Assembly: GCA_964580675.1 (NCBI GenBank)
Contig: CAZOLI010000004.1
Span: 62,001 to 126,000 of the forward strand
From: CAZOLI01 sp964580675
Lineage (GTDB): Bacteria > Planctomycetota > MHYJ01 > CAYXQY01
Direction of reading: 5' to 3'
Length of the DNA stretch: 64,000 nucleotides
Shown here in pieces: positions 52,360-60,708 of this stretch. The position numbers and the translations under genes were made by a program. Position 1 is the first letter of the stretch. Every line of letters begins with the position of its first letter. Below the pieces are notes generated by a model. That model made no database searches and was not told the DNA's origin. It was given only the letters and a program-made list of their open reading frames with translations.

Positions 52360-53643
52360 ATGAAGAAGTGGTTGGTCTGGGGAATTTATATCACGATTGG
52401 TCTTTTGTTGCTGGTGGCCGGATCCCTGTTCATGATTTTTGACGCCTGGAACCGGGCCTACGAGCGGCAGATGAACAGGCTGAAGAAAAAGGGGGTTCCG
52501 ACCACGCCCGAAGCGGTACAGCATGCGTACCGGGAGCGTCATCCCGATCAAAAAGATTACAGTAATTATCCCGTTCCAGAGGAACTCAAGAAGGTTGAGA
52601 AGGCCTATTATGATCTCCAGTGGCAGGAGGACAAAAGCAAACGGGAAGCGGCCCGCGCCGTGCGGGATCGTGTAAACCGTCACGAGGGAAAGATACAGGA
52701 GCTTCTGAGGGAGGACCCGGTGCACGCAAAACTTCAGGTCGAGAGAGGAATGAATATTGCCCTGCCACATGTTGACGAACGGAATTCGGAGGCGAGAGTG
52801 CTGAGTCTGTACGCCCTGGTCAAACACATTGAAGGGGATGGAAGGAACGCCATTCGTGCGCTCCGGAAGGGTTACCGAATTGCCGAAAAACTTCGGGGAG
52901 AGCCATCCCCTCTCAGTTTCTGGGTTCATCTCAGTATTACGCGCTTGATGAATAACACCTTAAAAGAGGTTGTTTCCTCGGCGGATCCGCTTCATAAATC
53001 CTACCGGAAATTGTTTCCTTACCTCCGGAAGGAATTTGTTCGATCGGAGCTGGAGTTCACACTTACAGGAGAACTATCAACAACGATACTGACCTTGAAA
53101 GAAATATCGGAGACGTCGAGTTCGTCATCCTCCCGTGCCGTTCCCGAAACTGAAGCCCCGTATTTCGCCCCAGAACCACTCCGACGGAAGTGGACGGCCG
53201 GGTTTGTCCGCGGGTTTTTGAACTGGAAGAAGGAATTGGTCAAACCGTATTACCGGGGAATCGATAAACTGAACCGTCTTCGAGAGGCGTTGCAAAAGAA
53301 CACAGGAGGCTGGTTCGGTTATCTTGATTTGCTGGCATCCCTGCGTCTTCCCTCGCTTCTGGAGCTCGCAAAAGCGATCGTTCGCTCCGCCGCGAAAACG
53401 CAATTGCTGCGAATTGCCATTGACTGGCGGCTCCGGCAGCAGCAAGGAAACGGTGAGGGGAAACTACCGGATCTTTCGAAAACGGTGGACCCGGCAACGG
53501 GCGAACCATACAAATTAACCAAAAACGGTGACACGTTCAAGATTTACAGTCTTGGACCGGATCAGGAGGATGACGGGGGGAAAAATTCCTCATATAAAAC
53601 GGACGAGGACGACGAAGGAGTGCGATTGCCGCTGCCCAAGTAA
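52360..53643 (+). CDS. Membrane-anchored protein with YSLGPD-type C-terminus
   Basis: 427 residues, one N-terminal hydrophobic helix (WLVWGIYITIGLLLLVAGSL) and a helical body. Near the end LRIAIDWRLRQQQ, then DPATGEPYKLTKNGDTFKIY and SLGPDQEDDGG match a C-terminal pattern common in planctomycete membrane-anchored proteins (DPFDGKPL ... YSVGPDG-DDGG), which may be a calcium- or protein-binding tail. Function unknown. It follows a 241-base intergenic space after polX that holds AT-rich promoter-like DNA. Confidence 0.8.
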   Translation: MKKWLVWGIYITIGLLLLVAGSLFMIFDAWNRAYERQMNRLKKKGVPTTPEAVQHAYRERHPDQKDYSNYPVPEELKKVEKAYYDLQWQEDKSKREAARAVRDRVNRHEGKIQELLREDPVHAKLQVERGMNIALPHVDERNSEARVLSLYALVKHIEGDGRNAIRALRKGYRIAEKLRGEPSPLSFWVHLSITRLMNNTLKEVVSSADPLHKSYRKLFPYLRKEFVRSELEFTLTGELSTTILTLKEISETSSSSSSRAVPETEAPYFAPEPLRRKWTAGFVRGFLNWKKELVKPYYRGIDKLNRLREALQKNTGGWFGYLDLLASLRLPSLLELAKAIVRSAAKTQLLRIAIDWRLRQQQGNGEGKLPDLSKTVDPATGEPYKLTKNGDTFKIYSLGPDQEDDGGKNSSYKTDEDDEGVRLPLPK

Positions 53644-53685
53644 CATGGAAAATTTTTAGAAGATCATTTCGGGGAAATAACGATT

Positions 53686-54225
53686 ATGAATCGGACGGAA
53701 CAGGATCGCGCGTCGGGCCCCGGGAAACACAGCAATCATGAGGGCACCGGAAAACAGAGACCTCCTCAACATCAGGGCCCGGAACAGAAGCCTGGCCCGG
53801 GCCAATCCGGGATGGTCACGGCCGTGGGGGTGGTGTCGGTGGTGTTCGGGGGCGTGAAGATTTTGTTGGCGGGGGTCTTCATCGTGGCCGGATTTTTTCT
53901 GCGATCAAAAGCAATGGAGGTTGCTGAGCGGGCGGGTTTTGAGATTCCGGATGCGGTTCCGACCATTGTGGGTGTTATTGGGATGATCCTCATCCTGACG
54001 TTTGTGGTCGTCCCCGCTCTGCTGCAGCTCATCGGTGGGATCGGGGTCCTCGGCCGTCACCAGTGGGGGCGGGTCCTGGTGATCATCTTCGGCGTTCTGG
54101 ATATCTTTTATGCCCTCCCCAATTTGTTGTCCGGCAACCTGTTTTATGTCGGCATTTCCGGGGGATACGGCCTCTTTGTTCTGACGGTTCTTTTGTCCGA
54201 ACCGTATTGCCACGAATTTGATTGA
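53686..54225 (+). CDS. Polytopic membrane protein, hypothetical
   Basis: 179 residues with a ~40-residue hydrophilic leader rich in Gly, Gln, Pro and His, then four hydrophobic helices (VTAVGVVSVVFGGVKILLAG, IVGVIGMILILTFVVVPALL and others). I do not recognise it. GGGGA precedes the ATG by 11 bases; the gap to the previous gene is 42 bases, so the two may form an operon. Confidence 0.72.
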   Translation: MNRTEQDRASGPGKHSNHEGTGKQRPPQHQGPEQKPGPGQSGMVTAVGVVSVVFGGVKILLAGVFIVAGFFLRSKAMEVAERAGFEIPDAVPTIVGVIGMILILTFVVVPALLQLIGGIGVLGRHQWGRVLVIIFGVLDIFYALPNLLSGNLFYVGISGGYGLFVLTVLLSEPYCHEFD

Positions 54226-54267
54226 CGCGTCCTGTCGGATCCGTGGACGTTCTCTCCGGTGCCCGGA

Positions 54268-55056
54268 CTACTCGACCCCGAAAAGCTGTTTTGCGTTGCG
54301 GGTGGTGACCTCCGCCACTTCTTCGAGTGTCAGGTCCAGGAGGTCGCCGAGTGTCTCGGCTGTTTCTTTCACGTAGGCCGGCTCGTTGCGTTTGCCCCGG
54401 TGTTGCTGGGGTGCAAGAAAGGGACTGTCGGTTTCAATTAACACCATATCCGGGTCGGCCACGGCGGCGGCCTCCCGCAGGTCCCCGGCGTTCGGATACG
54501 TCAGGATGCCCGAAAAGGAAGTGTAAAAACCCATTTCCTGAAATTTCCGGAGGTGATCGGGCGTGCCGCTAAAACAATGCACAACGCCGGCTCCCCCCTC
54601 GGGAAATGCTTCGTCGAGTTCTTCTTTGTTCTGAGCGAGAATTTCAATCAGATCGTCGTCGGCGTCCCGGCAGTGAAAGATTAACGGCTTCTCCATTTCA
54701 ATTGCCCATCCGATTTGTGTGACCAGGCTCTCCTCCTGCTGGGTTTTCGGGGAAAGTTCCTTGTAGTAATCCAGGCCGGTTTCCCCAATGGCAACAACGT
54801 CCGGCTCCGATGCGAGGTCCTGAAGAGCTTCCGATTGTTCGTAGATGAGGTCCGCTTCGTGCGGATGAAGACCGGCGGTGGGATAACACCGATCATGTTC
54901 CTGACAGAACTCAATTGCGTCCCGGGACGACCGGGCGTCTATGCCAATAACGGTCATTCGCGTTACGTCGCCGTCCTGCGCGCGGGCGTGGACCTCTTCA
55001 CGGTCGTCGTCGAATTGTTCCAGCTGCAGGTGACAGTGCGAGTCAAATAGTTCCAT
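54268..55056 (-). CDS. tatD: TatD-family metal-dependent DNase
   Basis: 262-residue TIM-barrel hydrolase. Metal and catalytic residues: FDSHCHLQLEQFDDD, AGLHPHEADL, AIGETGLDYYKELS, FHCRDADDDLIE, GVVHCFSG, and IETDSPFLAP with QHRGKRNEPAYV. TatD/YcfH proteins are 3'-5' exo- or endodeoxyribonucleases acting in DNA quality control. It is complete and stands alone; the short opposite-strand overlap with the previous gene's end is convergent. Confidence 0.95.
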   Translation of the reverse strand: MELFDSHCHLQLEQFDDDREEVHARAQDGDVTRMTVIGIDARSSRDAIEFCQEHDRCYPTAGLHPHEADLIYEQSEALQDLASEPDVVAIGETGLDYYKELSPKTQQEESLVTQIGWAIEMEKPLIFHCRDADDDLIEILAQNKEELDEAFPEGGAGVVHCFSGTPDHLRKFQEMGFYTSFSGILTYPNAGDLREAAAVADPDMVLIETDSPFLAPQQHRGKRNEPAYVKETAETLGDLLDLTLEEVAEVTTRNAKQLFGVE

Positions 55057-55355
55057 GGAGAATTTTCAAAACGGCATCATCACGATCAAATTGATTGAAA
55101 ACATTATTTTACGTTATTCCTTTTCGAATATGTAGGGGTTCTAAATCATAGTTCGCTTGATTCTGGATGTTCATGGAAAGACCATCCGATACGGATTCGA
55201 CCGGACCGAATGCGGCGAAGACCGTGGATTTAAATTTCGATCCTCCGGTCGTAAAATTGACAGAATACCTATTCCCGGACGTTTTCAGCAGTTCTTCTGG
55301 ATGAGCGCCGGGTGCATCGACGAGCTGGAATGTTTGTGTCCCGAGGAATCCTGAC

Positions 55356-56039
55356 ATGCAGTTTCTACCGGTTGTATTTCTTTTCTTCCTGCTCTACCTG
55401 GGCCTGCTGATCGGGCTGTTCGTGTTCGTCCAGATCGAGGTGATCAGTTTTGCGTTCCGGCAGGTCGGCGTGTCGCCAAACCTTGCCGTGCTTCTGTTGC
55501 TGGGTTGTTTGCTCGGCAGTCTGATTAACATACCGATAACACGAATCAAGCGAGAACAACAGGTGGTTCAGGATCGAGTGGTCGAATTTTTTGGCTGGCG
55601 GTTCCGGGTGCCGAACACGACGAGACCGCTTGAGACCGTGATCACGATCAACCTGGGGGGAGCGGTTATTCCGGTCGCGCTCTCCGTTTTTGTTCTCGTC
55701 AGGAACCCCGGGCTTGTTCTTGGGGCACTGGGTGCGATCGGGATCGTTTCCGTTGTCGTGTATCAACTTTCTCAGGTAAAGAAGGGAGCCGGCATCGTCG
55801 TTCCCATGTTTGTTCCCCCGGTTCTTGCGGGAATTCTTGGTCTGGTTCTCGGCGGTAATAAACCACCACTTGTGGCGTATGTTTGCGGAACCCTTGGGAC
55901 CCTGATTGGTGCCGATCTGTTTAATCTGAAGGAAATAAAGAAGCTGGAGGCGCCCGTTGTTTCCATCGGGGGCGCGGGGACCTTTGACGGCATCTTTTTG
56001 ACCGGCATTATTGCTGTACTCATCGCTTCCATTTTGTAA
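55356..56039 (+). CDS. DUF1614 membrane protein
   Basis: 227 residues, mostly hydrophobic, about seven helices. LPVVFLFFLLYLGLLIGLFV at the start and GCLLGSLINIPI fit the DUF1614 family, as do NLGGAVIPVALSVFVL and GGAGTFDGIFLTGIIAVLIA (Asp in a conserved membrane position). The family is uncharacterised. GAGGA precedes the ATG. The S9 peptidase ATG is 22 bases after its stop, so they likely share a transcript. Confidence 0.88.
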   Translation: MQFLPVVFLFFLLYLGLLIGLFVFVQIEVISFAFRQVGVSPNLAVLLLLGCLLGSLINIPITRIKREQQVVQDRVVEFFGWRFRVPNTTRPLETVITINLGGAVIPVALSVFVLVRNPGLVLGALGAIGIVSVVVYQLSQVKKGAGIVVPMFVPPVLAGILGLVLGGNKPPLVAYVCGTLGTLIGADLFNLKEIKKLEAPVVSIGGAGTFDGIFLTGIIAVLIASIL

Positions 56040-56061
56040 AAACCACAGAGGACCGAACGGC

Positions 56062-58002
56062 ATGACTGATTATGAACTTATTTCAAGGGATGTGTTGTTT
56101 GGCAATCCGGACCGAAATCACGTGCGGATTAGTCCGGAGGGAGAGCGGATCGCTTACCTGGCTCCCCGGGATGGGGTCATGAACGTTTTCGTGGGACCCC
56201 TGTCCGATCCGGAGGCCGCCGAACCGGTAACGGACAAATCGGATCGGGGGCCTATTTCGTTTTACTGGGCGTACACCGGAAATCACATTCTTTATCCGGA
56301 GGATGACGACGGCAACGAAAATTACCACCTTCACTGTGTGAATCTTGAGACCGGGGCCGATCGGGACCTGACCCCGTACGGGGAGATTCAGGTTCAGCTG
56401 CAGAGATTAACCCCCCGACACCCGGAGCAACTCCTTGTTTTAATGAATCGTCGGGATCCGGAGGTCCATGACGTGTTTCGGGTATCCATAACGGGTGGGG
56501 AACCGGAGATGGTTCTCGAAAACGACCGGCGTTTTCAACAATTTGTCTCGGACCGCGATCTTCGCGTTCGGTTCGGTCAGTACATGGAGCCGGACGGAAC
56601 GGTTCAACTGCTTCAGCGCAGGGACGACGAGTGGGAAGACTTTCAGACCATCACACCGGAGGATCATCTCAATACGTCGCCGCTGGGAGTGGATTCGAGC
56701 GGTACGTATCTGTACATGACGGACAGCCGTAATCGAGATACGTCGGCGCTTGTTCGTCATGATCTCGAGACCGGGGAACGCAAGGTGCTTGCCGAAAACG
56801 AAAACGCCGATGCCGGTGATGTGCTGCTGGATCCGGCGTCCGATCGACCGATGGCCGTGTCGTTTCAATATCAGCGTCGGACGTGGACGGTCGTGGATGA
56901 GGAGGTGTCCTCTGACTTTCAGACGCTTCGCGATCAGATGAGCGGTGATCTGCGGATTCTTGATCAGACGGAAAACAATGACACCTGGGTGGTGGCGGAC
57001 CTGAAGGACGATGGCCCGGTTGAATATTACAGGTATGACCGGGACCGTCAGGATCTGACATTCCTGTTTGTTAATCGAGATGATCTCCAGGACAGACCGC
57101 TTGTTCGGATGCAGCCCGAGATCATTACGTCCCGAGACGGACTGGACATGGTGAGTTATCTTCATCTACCGCCCGGAACGGAACGGAACGGAAGCTACGA
57201 GGGAGAGCCGCTGCCGGCGGTTTTGACCGTACACGGGGGACCCTGGGCGAGGAATACCTGGGGTTACAACCCAAGATTTCAGTGGCTGGCCAATCGTGGA
57301 TATGCCGTGATTACGGTGAATTTCCGGGGGTCCACGGGATTCGGCAAGTCGTTTCTGAATGCAGGAGATGGTGAGTGGGCCGGAAAAATGCACGACGATC
57401 TCATTGATGCGGTCGACTGGGCCGTGGAGGAAGGGGTGGCTGATCCGGAACGGATCGGCATTTACGGGGGGAGTTATGGTGGGTATGCGGTCCTTGTGGG
57501 ACTGACGTTTACACCGGATGTATTTGCCTGTGGCATCTGTGTTGCGGGGCCATCGAGTTTGCTCACCCTGATTAAGAATATACCCCCATACTGGGCGCCA
57601 ATGATCCCGATGTTAAAACGCCGTGTGGGTGCTGATCCGTCCACGGAAGAAGGACGTGAGTATCTGCTTGAACGATCGCCCATCTCCCGCGTGGACGACA
57701 TTAAAAAGCCCTTGCTCATGGGTTATGGGGCCAACGATCCCCGGGTCAAAAAGTCAGAGGCCGAGCAGTTTGTGGACGCCCTGGAGGAGAAGGACGTACC
57801 GGTTACCTACGCTCTCTTTCCGGACGAGGGTCATGGGTTTGTGCGTTCCGAAAACCGGTTGGCGATGAGTGCCGTGGCGGAATCGTTTCTCTCGGAACAT
57901 CTCGGGGGGCGCATGGAGCCAATAACCGACGACGTCCGGGAATCCAGTCTGAAACTGGAAGCCGGATCGGAACATGTACCGGGTCTGGAGGACGAAACGT
58001 AA
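56062..58002 (+). CDS. S9 family prolyl oligopeptidase-like peptidase
   Basis: 646 residues from the ATG at 56062 (AGAGGA upstream). The N-terminal half is a beta-propeller with WD-like strands (GERIAYLAPRDG, TGNHILYPEDDDGNENYHL). The C-terminal alpha/beta hydrolase has the nucleophile in IGIYGGSYGGYAVLVGL, the Asp in GYGANDPRVKKSEA and the His in PDEGHGFVRSENR. No signal peptide, so it would act in the cytosol on short peptides or acylated amino acids; it resembles acylaminoacyl peptidases and dipeptidyl peptidase families. Converges with neuA. Confidence 0.93.
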   Translation: MTDYELISRDVLFGNPDRNHVRISPEGERIAYLAPRDGVMNVFVGPLSDPEAAEPVTDKSDRGPISFYWAYTGNHILYPEDDDGNENYHLHCVNLETGADRDLTPYGEIQVQLQRLTPRHPEQLLVLMNRRDPEVHDVFRVSITGGEPEMVLENDRRFQQFVSDRDLRVRFGQYMEPDGTVQLLQRRDDEWEDFQTITPEDHLNTSPLGVDSSGTYLYMTDSRNRDTSALVRHDLETGERKVLAENENADAGDVLLDPASDRPMAVSFQYQRRTWTVVDEEVSSDFQTLRDQMSGDLRILDQTENNDTWVVADLKDDGPVEYYRYDRDRQDLTFLFVNRDDLQDRPLVRMQPEIITSRDGLDMVSYLHLPPGTERNGSYEGEPLPAVLTVHGGPWARNTWGYNPRFQWLANRGYAVITVNFRGSTGFGKSFLNAGDGEWAGKMHDDLIDAVDWAVEEGVADPERIGIYGGSYGGYAVLVGLTFTPDVFACGICVAGPSSLLTLIKNIPPYWAPMIPMLKRRVGADPSTEEGREYLLERSPISRVDDIKKPLLMGYGANDPRVKKSEAEQFVDALEEKDVPVTYALFPDEGHGFVRSENRLAMSAVAESFLSEHLGGRMEPITDDVRESSLKLEAGSEHVPGLEDET

Positions 58003-58013
58003 AAAACGGTGTG

Positions 58014-58751
58014 TTACTCCGGATCGGCGGACGCCGATGATTCCTCTTCTTCCCGGTCCTGAAGGATGGCCCGGGCAAGCAGAAAATCGAGTCGGTTGTC
58101 GATGTCCACGCTTCGCTCCGGTGGCATCCGGAACGGCATGGTTTTCTCCGGGAGGAGGGAATCCTGATCCCGGAAGACGTCCGGCGTGGTGACGTACACC
58201 GCTCCGTTGACCCGGACGGTTTCCGGTTGGTCCTGACGCCGTTTCTCGACCTGTTCTTCGTCAAGCAGCGGCGAGAGCATTCCGTTTTTAATTCGAAAGC
58301 AATGATACGGAGAGTCATCCGGCGTGGTCACCGAGACAACGGCATCCGGTTCCTGGTTCCGGAACACCTCTACAGCACCGTCAATGTCCGAAGCCATCCG
58401 GAGTGGCGACGTCGGCTGAAGCAGAACAAATACGTCCGGAAGCCGGCGTTTTAACTCAAGTTGTTCGAGCACGTGCTGAACCACGTCCACCATCGGGGTA
58501 TCATCGTCGGCCAGTTCCGCCGGGCGCTCAATGACGTCGGCCCGGTATCGCCGGGCGGTGTCCTGAATTTCCGGGTCTTCCGAAGTGACGACAAACTCGT
58601 CCAGCGCACTGGATTTTCGCGCCTCCCGGATGGTGTGGGCAAGAACCGGTATTTCGTCCAACTCGAGGAGGTGTTTGTTCTCAAGCCCTTTGCTTCCTCC
58701 CCTTGCCGGACAGATGCCCGTAATCGTTTTGCTGTCATTTTTGTTGTTCAT
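58014..58751 (-). CDS. neuA: CMP-nonulosonic acid synthetase (acylneuraminate cytidylyltransferase)
   Basis: Activates sialic, legionaminic or related nonulosonic acids with CTP for cell-surface glycan synthesis. 245 residues: ITGICPARGGSKGLENKHLL is the nucleotide-binding start of this family, followed by PVLAHTIREARKS, FVVTSEDPEIQDTAR, FVLLQPTSPLR, and VDIDNRLDFLLARAIL. Its ATG overlaps the neuB stop by four bases (ATGA), so translation is coupled. The exact sugar cannot be told from sequence alone. Confidence 0.92.
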   Translation of the reverse strand: MNNKNDSKTITGICPARGGSKGLENKHLLELDEIPVLAHTIREARKSSALDEFVVTSEDPEIQDTARRYRADVIERPAELADDDTPMVDVVQHVLEQLELKRRLPDVFVLLQPTSPLRMASDIDGAVEVFRNQEPDAVVSVTTPDDSPYHCFRIKNGMLSPLLDEEQVEKRRQDQPETVRVNGAVYVTTPDVFRDQDSLLPEKTMPFRMPPERSVDIDNRLDFLLARAILQDREEEESSASADPE

Positions 58752-59848
58752 GACGATTGAAGGTGTTTTTCCTGAAGTATGGTCCCGGCCCGAATCGATT
58801 CAGCGGCGGTCCGTCCAATAACCTCCTCGAAGTCCGAGGCGGGGATGCCTGTGGCGGGCCGGAGGGCCACGAGGTCATCGGCCGATAGCGTTTCACCGGC
58901 ATCCACGTTCCGCCGGACGCCGACGCTTCGTCTGGCGTAGTTGCGCATTTCCAGTTCTTCCTCCGTCATTTCTTTTTCCCCGGAACCTATTGCTTTGTAA
59001 GCGGTTTGAATTCGTTCGACGTAGTCGAAGAGTTCCGGAATCTCAAGGGACGCGGCATGGTCCGGGCCCTCGTCCGTCCGATCCAGGGTCACGTGTTTCT
59101 CGAACAGACAGGAACCGAGAGCGGTCGCGATCTCCGCGGCGCGCATGCCGGTACTGTGATCGGAAAACCCGACGGGGATCCCGTAGCGCGACCGGTATGT
59201 TTCGATGGTGCGAAGATCAAAACTGGAGAACGGCGCGGGATAGAGAGACACACAATAAAGGACCACGAGATCCCGGGGGGATTCGCCTTTCTGATTGGGG
59301 CCCTCCCCTCGATAATCGGGTCGAAGAACTTCTATGGCCCGATCAATTTCCTCGAAGGACGCCATGCCGGTCGAGAGAATAACCGGGCGGTCCGTTTTTT
59401 GAACTTCGCCGAGGAGCTGATGATTTGTAAGGTCCCCGGAACCAATTTTGATGGCCGGGGGATCCAGGGTCTCGAGAAACGATAGGCTCTCGAGGTCGAA
59501 AGGGGTTGCGAGGAAATCCACTCCTTCCTCCCGAGCCGCTCCGGCGAGTTCCTCGAAGAAGGAAAACGGAAGTTCCATCCGCCCAAGAAGGTTCCGCTGT
59601 GATTTCAGGGACCGGTTCATCTGTTCCTTCTGGTAGGGTGCCGGATCGGCCGCCGGCGAAACGAGATCGTCCGTTCGGTAGACCTGGAATTTCACCGCAT
59701 CCACACCGGCACCCGCGGATTTCCGAAGAAGCTGCAGTGCTCGGTCCTGCTTCCCGTTGTGGTTGATCCCCACCTCGGCGACGATGTAAGGAGGATGATC
59801 CGGGCCAACGGGTCTTTCGTGAAGATGAACGTCGCCGGCTGTGTTCAT
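58748..59848 (-). CDS. neuB: N-acetylneuraminate synthase family (NeuB-like) enzyme
   Basis: Condenses phosphoenolpyruvate with a 6-deoxy or N-acetylmannosamine-type sugar to a nine-carbon acid. 366 residues from the ATG at 59848. Diagnostic segments: YIVAEVGINHNGKQDRALQL, GVDAVKFQVYRTDDLV, FLATPFDLESLSFL, IKIGSGDLTNHQLL, VILSTGMASFEEIDRA, VGFSDHSTGMRAA, LFEKHVTLDRTDEGPDHAAS. A C-terminal SAF (antifreeze-like) domain, RRSVGVRRNVDAGETLSADD, covers the last ~60 residues. The ATG overlaps the stop of the HAD gene (ATGA). Product may be Neu5Ac, KDN, legionaminate or similar. Confidence 0.93.
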   Translation of the reverse strand: MNTAGDVHLHERPVGPDHPPYIVAEVGINHNGKQDRALQLLRKSAGAGVDAVKFQVYRTDDLVSPAADPAPYQKEQMNRSLKSQRNLLGRMELPFSFFEELAGAAREEGVDFLATPFDLESLSFLETLDPPAIKIGSGDLTNHQLLGEVQKTDRPVILSTGMASFEEIDRAIEVLRPDYRGEGPNQKGESPRDLVVLYCVSLYPAPFSSFDLRTIETYRSRYGIPVGFSDHSTGMRAAEIATALGSCLFEKHVTLDRTDEGPDHAASLEIPELFDYVERIQTAYKAIGSGEKEMTEEELEMRNYARRSVGVRRNVDAGETLSADDLVALRPATGIPASDFEEVIGRTAAESIRAGTILQEKHLQSS

Positions 59849-60708
59849 TCCTTGCTTTCTTCTGGAACTCGACCCTGAATTTCGTCGAGAATGTCGAGGA
59901 AGTTTTCCGCGGCCGGCGTCCATCCGTCCGGACCGATTTCTTCGATCAGGTTCACGTCTTCCACCTGTTCCGCAATACGCTCATCGTGTTCTCCATCCGG
60001 TTTCTTGACGGCGTACGGATGGTCCACTTCCTGCAGCATGGAAATGTCATTCTGGCTGTCACCGATACCTCCGGTGGGAACGTCTTCGTGTGCTTCACTG
60101 TACCGATTCATCAGCCACTGAACCGCTTTTCCCTTGTCGCAGTCCCGCTGGAGGTGGAGGAAACGACCTCCTTCCTGAACCGTGATGTCGCTGCCCACGC
60201 ACCAGGAGATAAATTCCTGTTTCCTTGTTTCATTGCCCATGAACTGTACGGGGACGGTGTGGTCTCTTTTTAGTGCTTTTTCCGCTTCCTCCACGCTTAA
60301 CCCGGTTTTTACGGAGAAGGTCTCCGGGCTCATGTCCAGGATGGTTTTTGCTTTAAAATCTCCCTGATCCCGAATCTGACGAAATTCATTCAGAATTTGT
60401 TCCGCCCGTTTTCCCAGCTCAACAAACCGAAATCCGCCGGCGGCGCGCTGACCGGGTTCGTGAGCGTATGTGTGATCGGACTCAAGCACAAGGCCTCCAC
60501 CGTTTTCGATGATGGCCGGACTGTCCAGGTCAAGGATGTTTCGCCACTGACGAACCTCTTCCCAGGTTTTGCTGGAGCAGAGAACAACTTCCACGTTCTC
60601 CATACGGCACCATTCAAGACCGGTTCGAGCGGGTTTCCACTCGTAACTTTCGTGATCGAGAAGAGTTCCATCGAGGTCCGTGAAGAGAAATCCTCGAATG
60701 TTATTCAT
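59845..60708 (-). CDS. HAD-IIB phosphatase, mannosyl-3-phosphoglycerate phosphatase-like
   Basis: 287 residues. HAD motif I FTDLDGTLLDHESY with nucleophile and acid/base Asp; motif II SSKTWEEVRQW; PAIIENGGGLVLES is a strong family mark of mannosyl-3-phosphoglycerate phosphatases; motif III Lys in CDKGKAVQWLM; motif IV GIGDSQNDISML. Mannosylglycerate is a compatible solute, but no synthase (mpgS) is here. Because it overlaps neuB and lies just before it, removal of phosphate from a nonulosonate-9-phosphate or its precursor is an equally good inference. Confidence 0.85.
   Translation of the reverse strand: MNNIRGFLFTDLDGTLLDHESYEWKPARTGLEWCRMENVEVVLCSSKTWEEVRQWRNILDLDSPAIIENGGGLVLESDHTYAHEPGQRAAGGFRFVELGKRAEQILNEFRQIRDQGDFKAKTILDMSPETFSVKTGLSVEEAEKALKRDHTVPVQFMGNETRKQEFISWCVGSDITVQEGGRFLHLQRDCDKGKAVQWLMNRYSEAHEDVPTGGIGDSQNDISMLQEVDHPYAVKKPDGEHDERIAEQVEDVNLIEEIGPDGWTPAAENFLDILDEIQGRVPEESKE

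Noticed and set aside
55109..55357. Possible small genes in the 299-base gap between tatD and the DUF1614 gene (an 82-residue minus frame; a 65-residue plus frame from 55157)
   Set aside because: Neither has a clear ribosome-binding site or known motif; the plus frame begins at TTG. The minus frame is the less unlikely of the two but I cannot support it.
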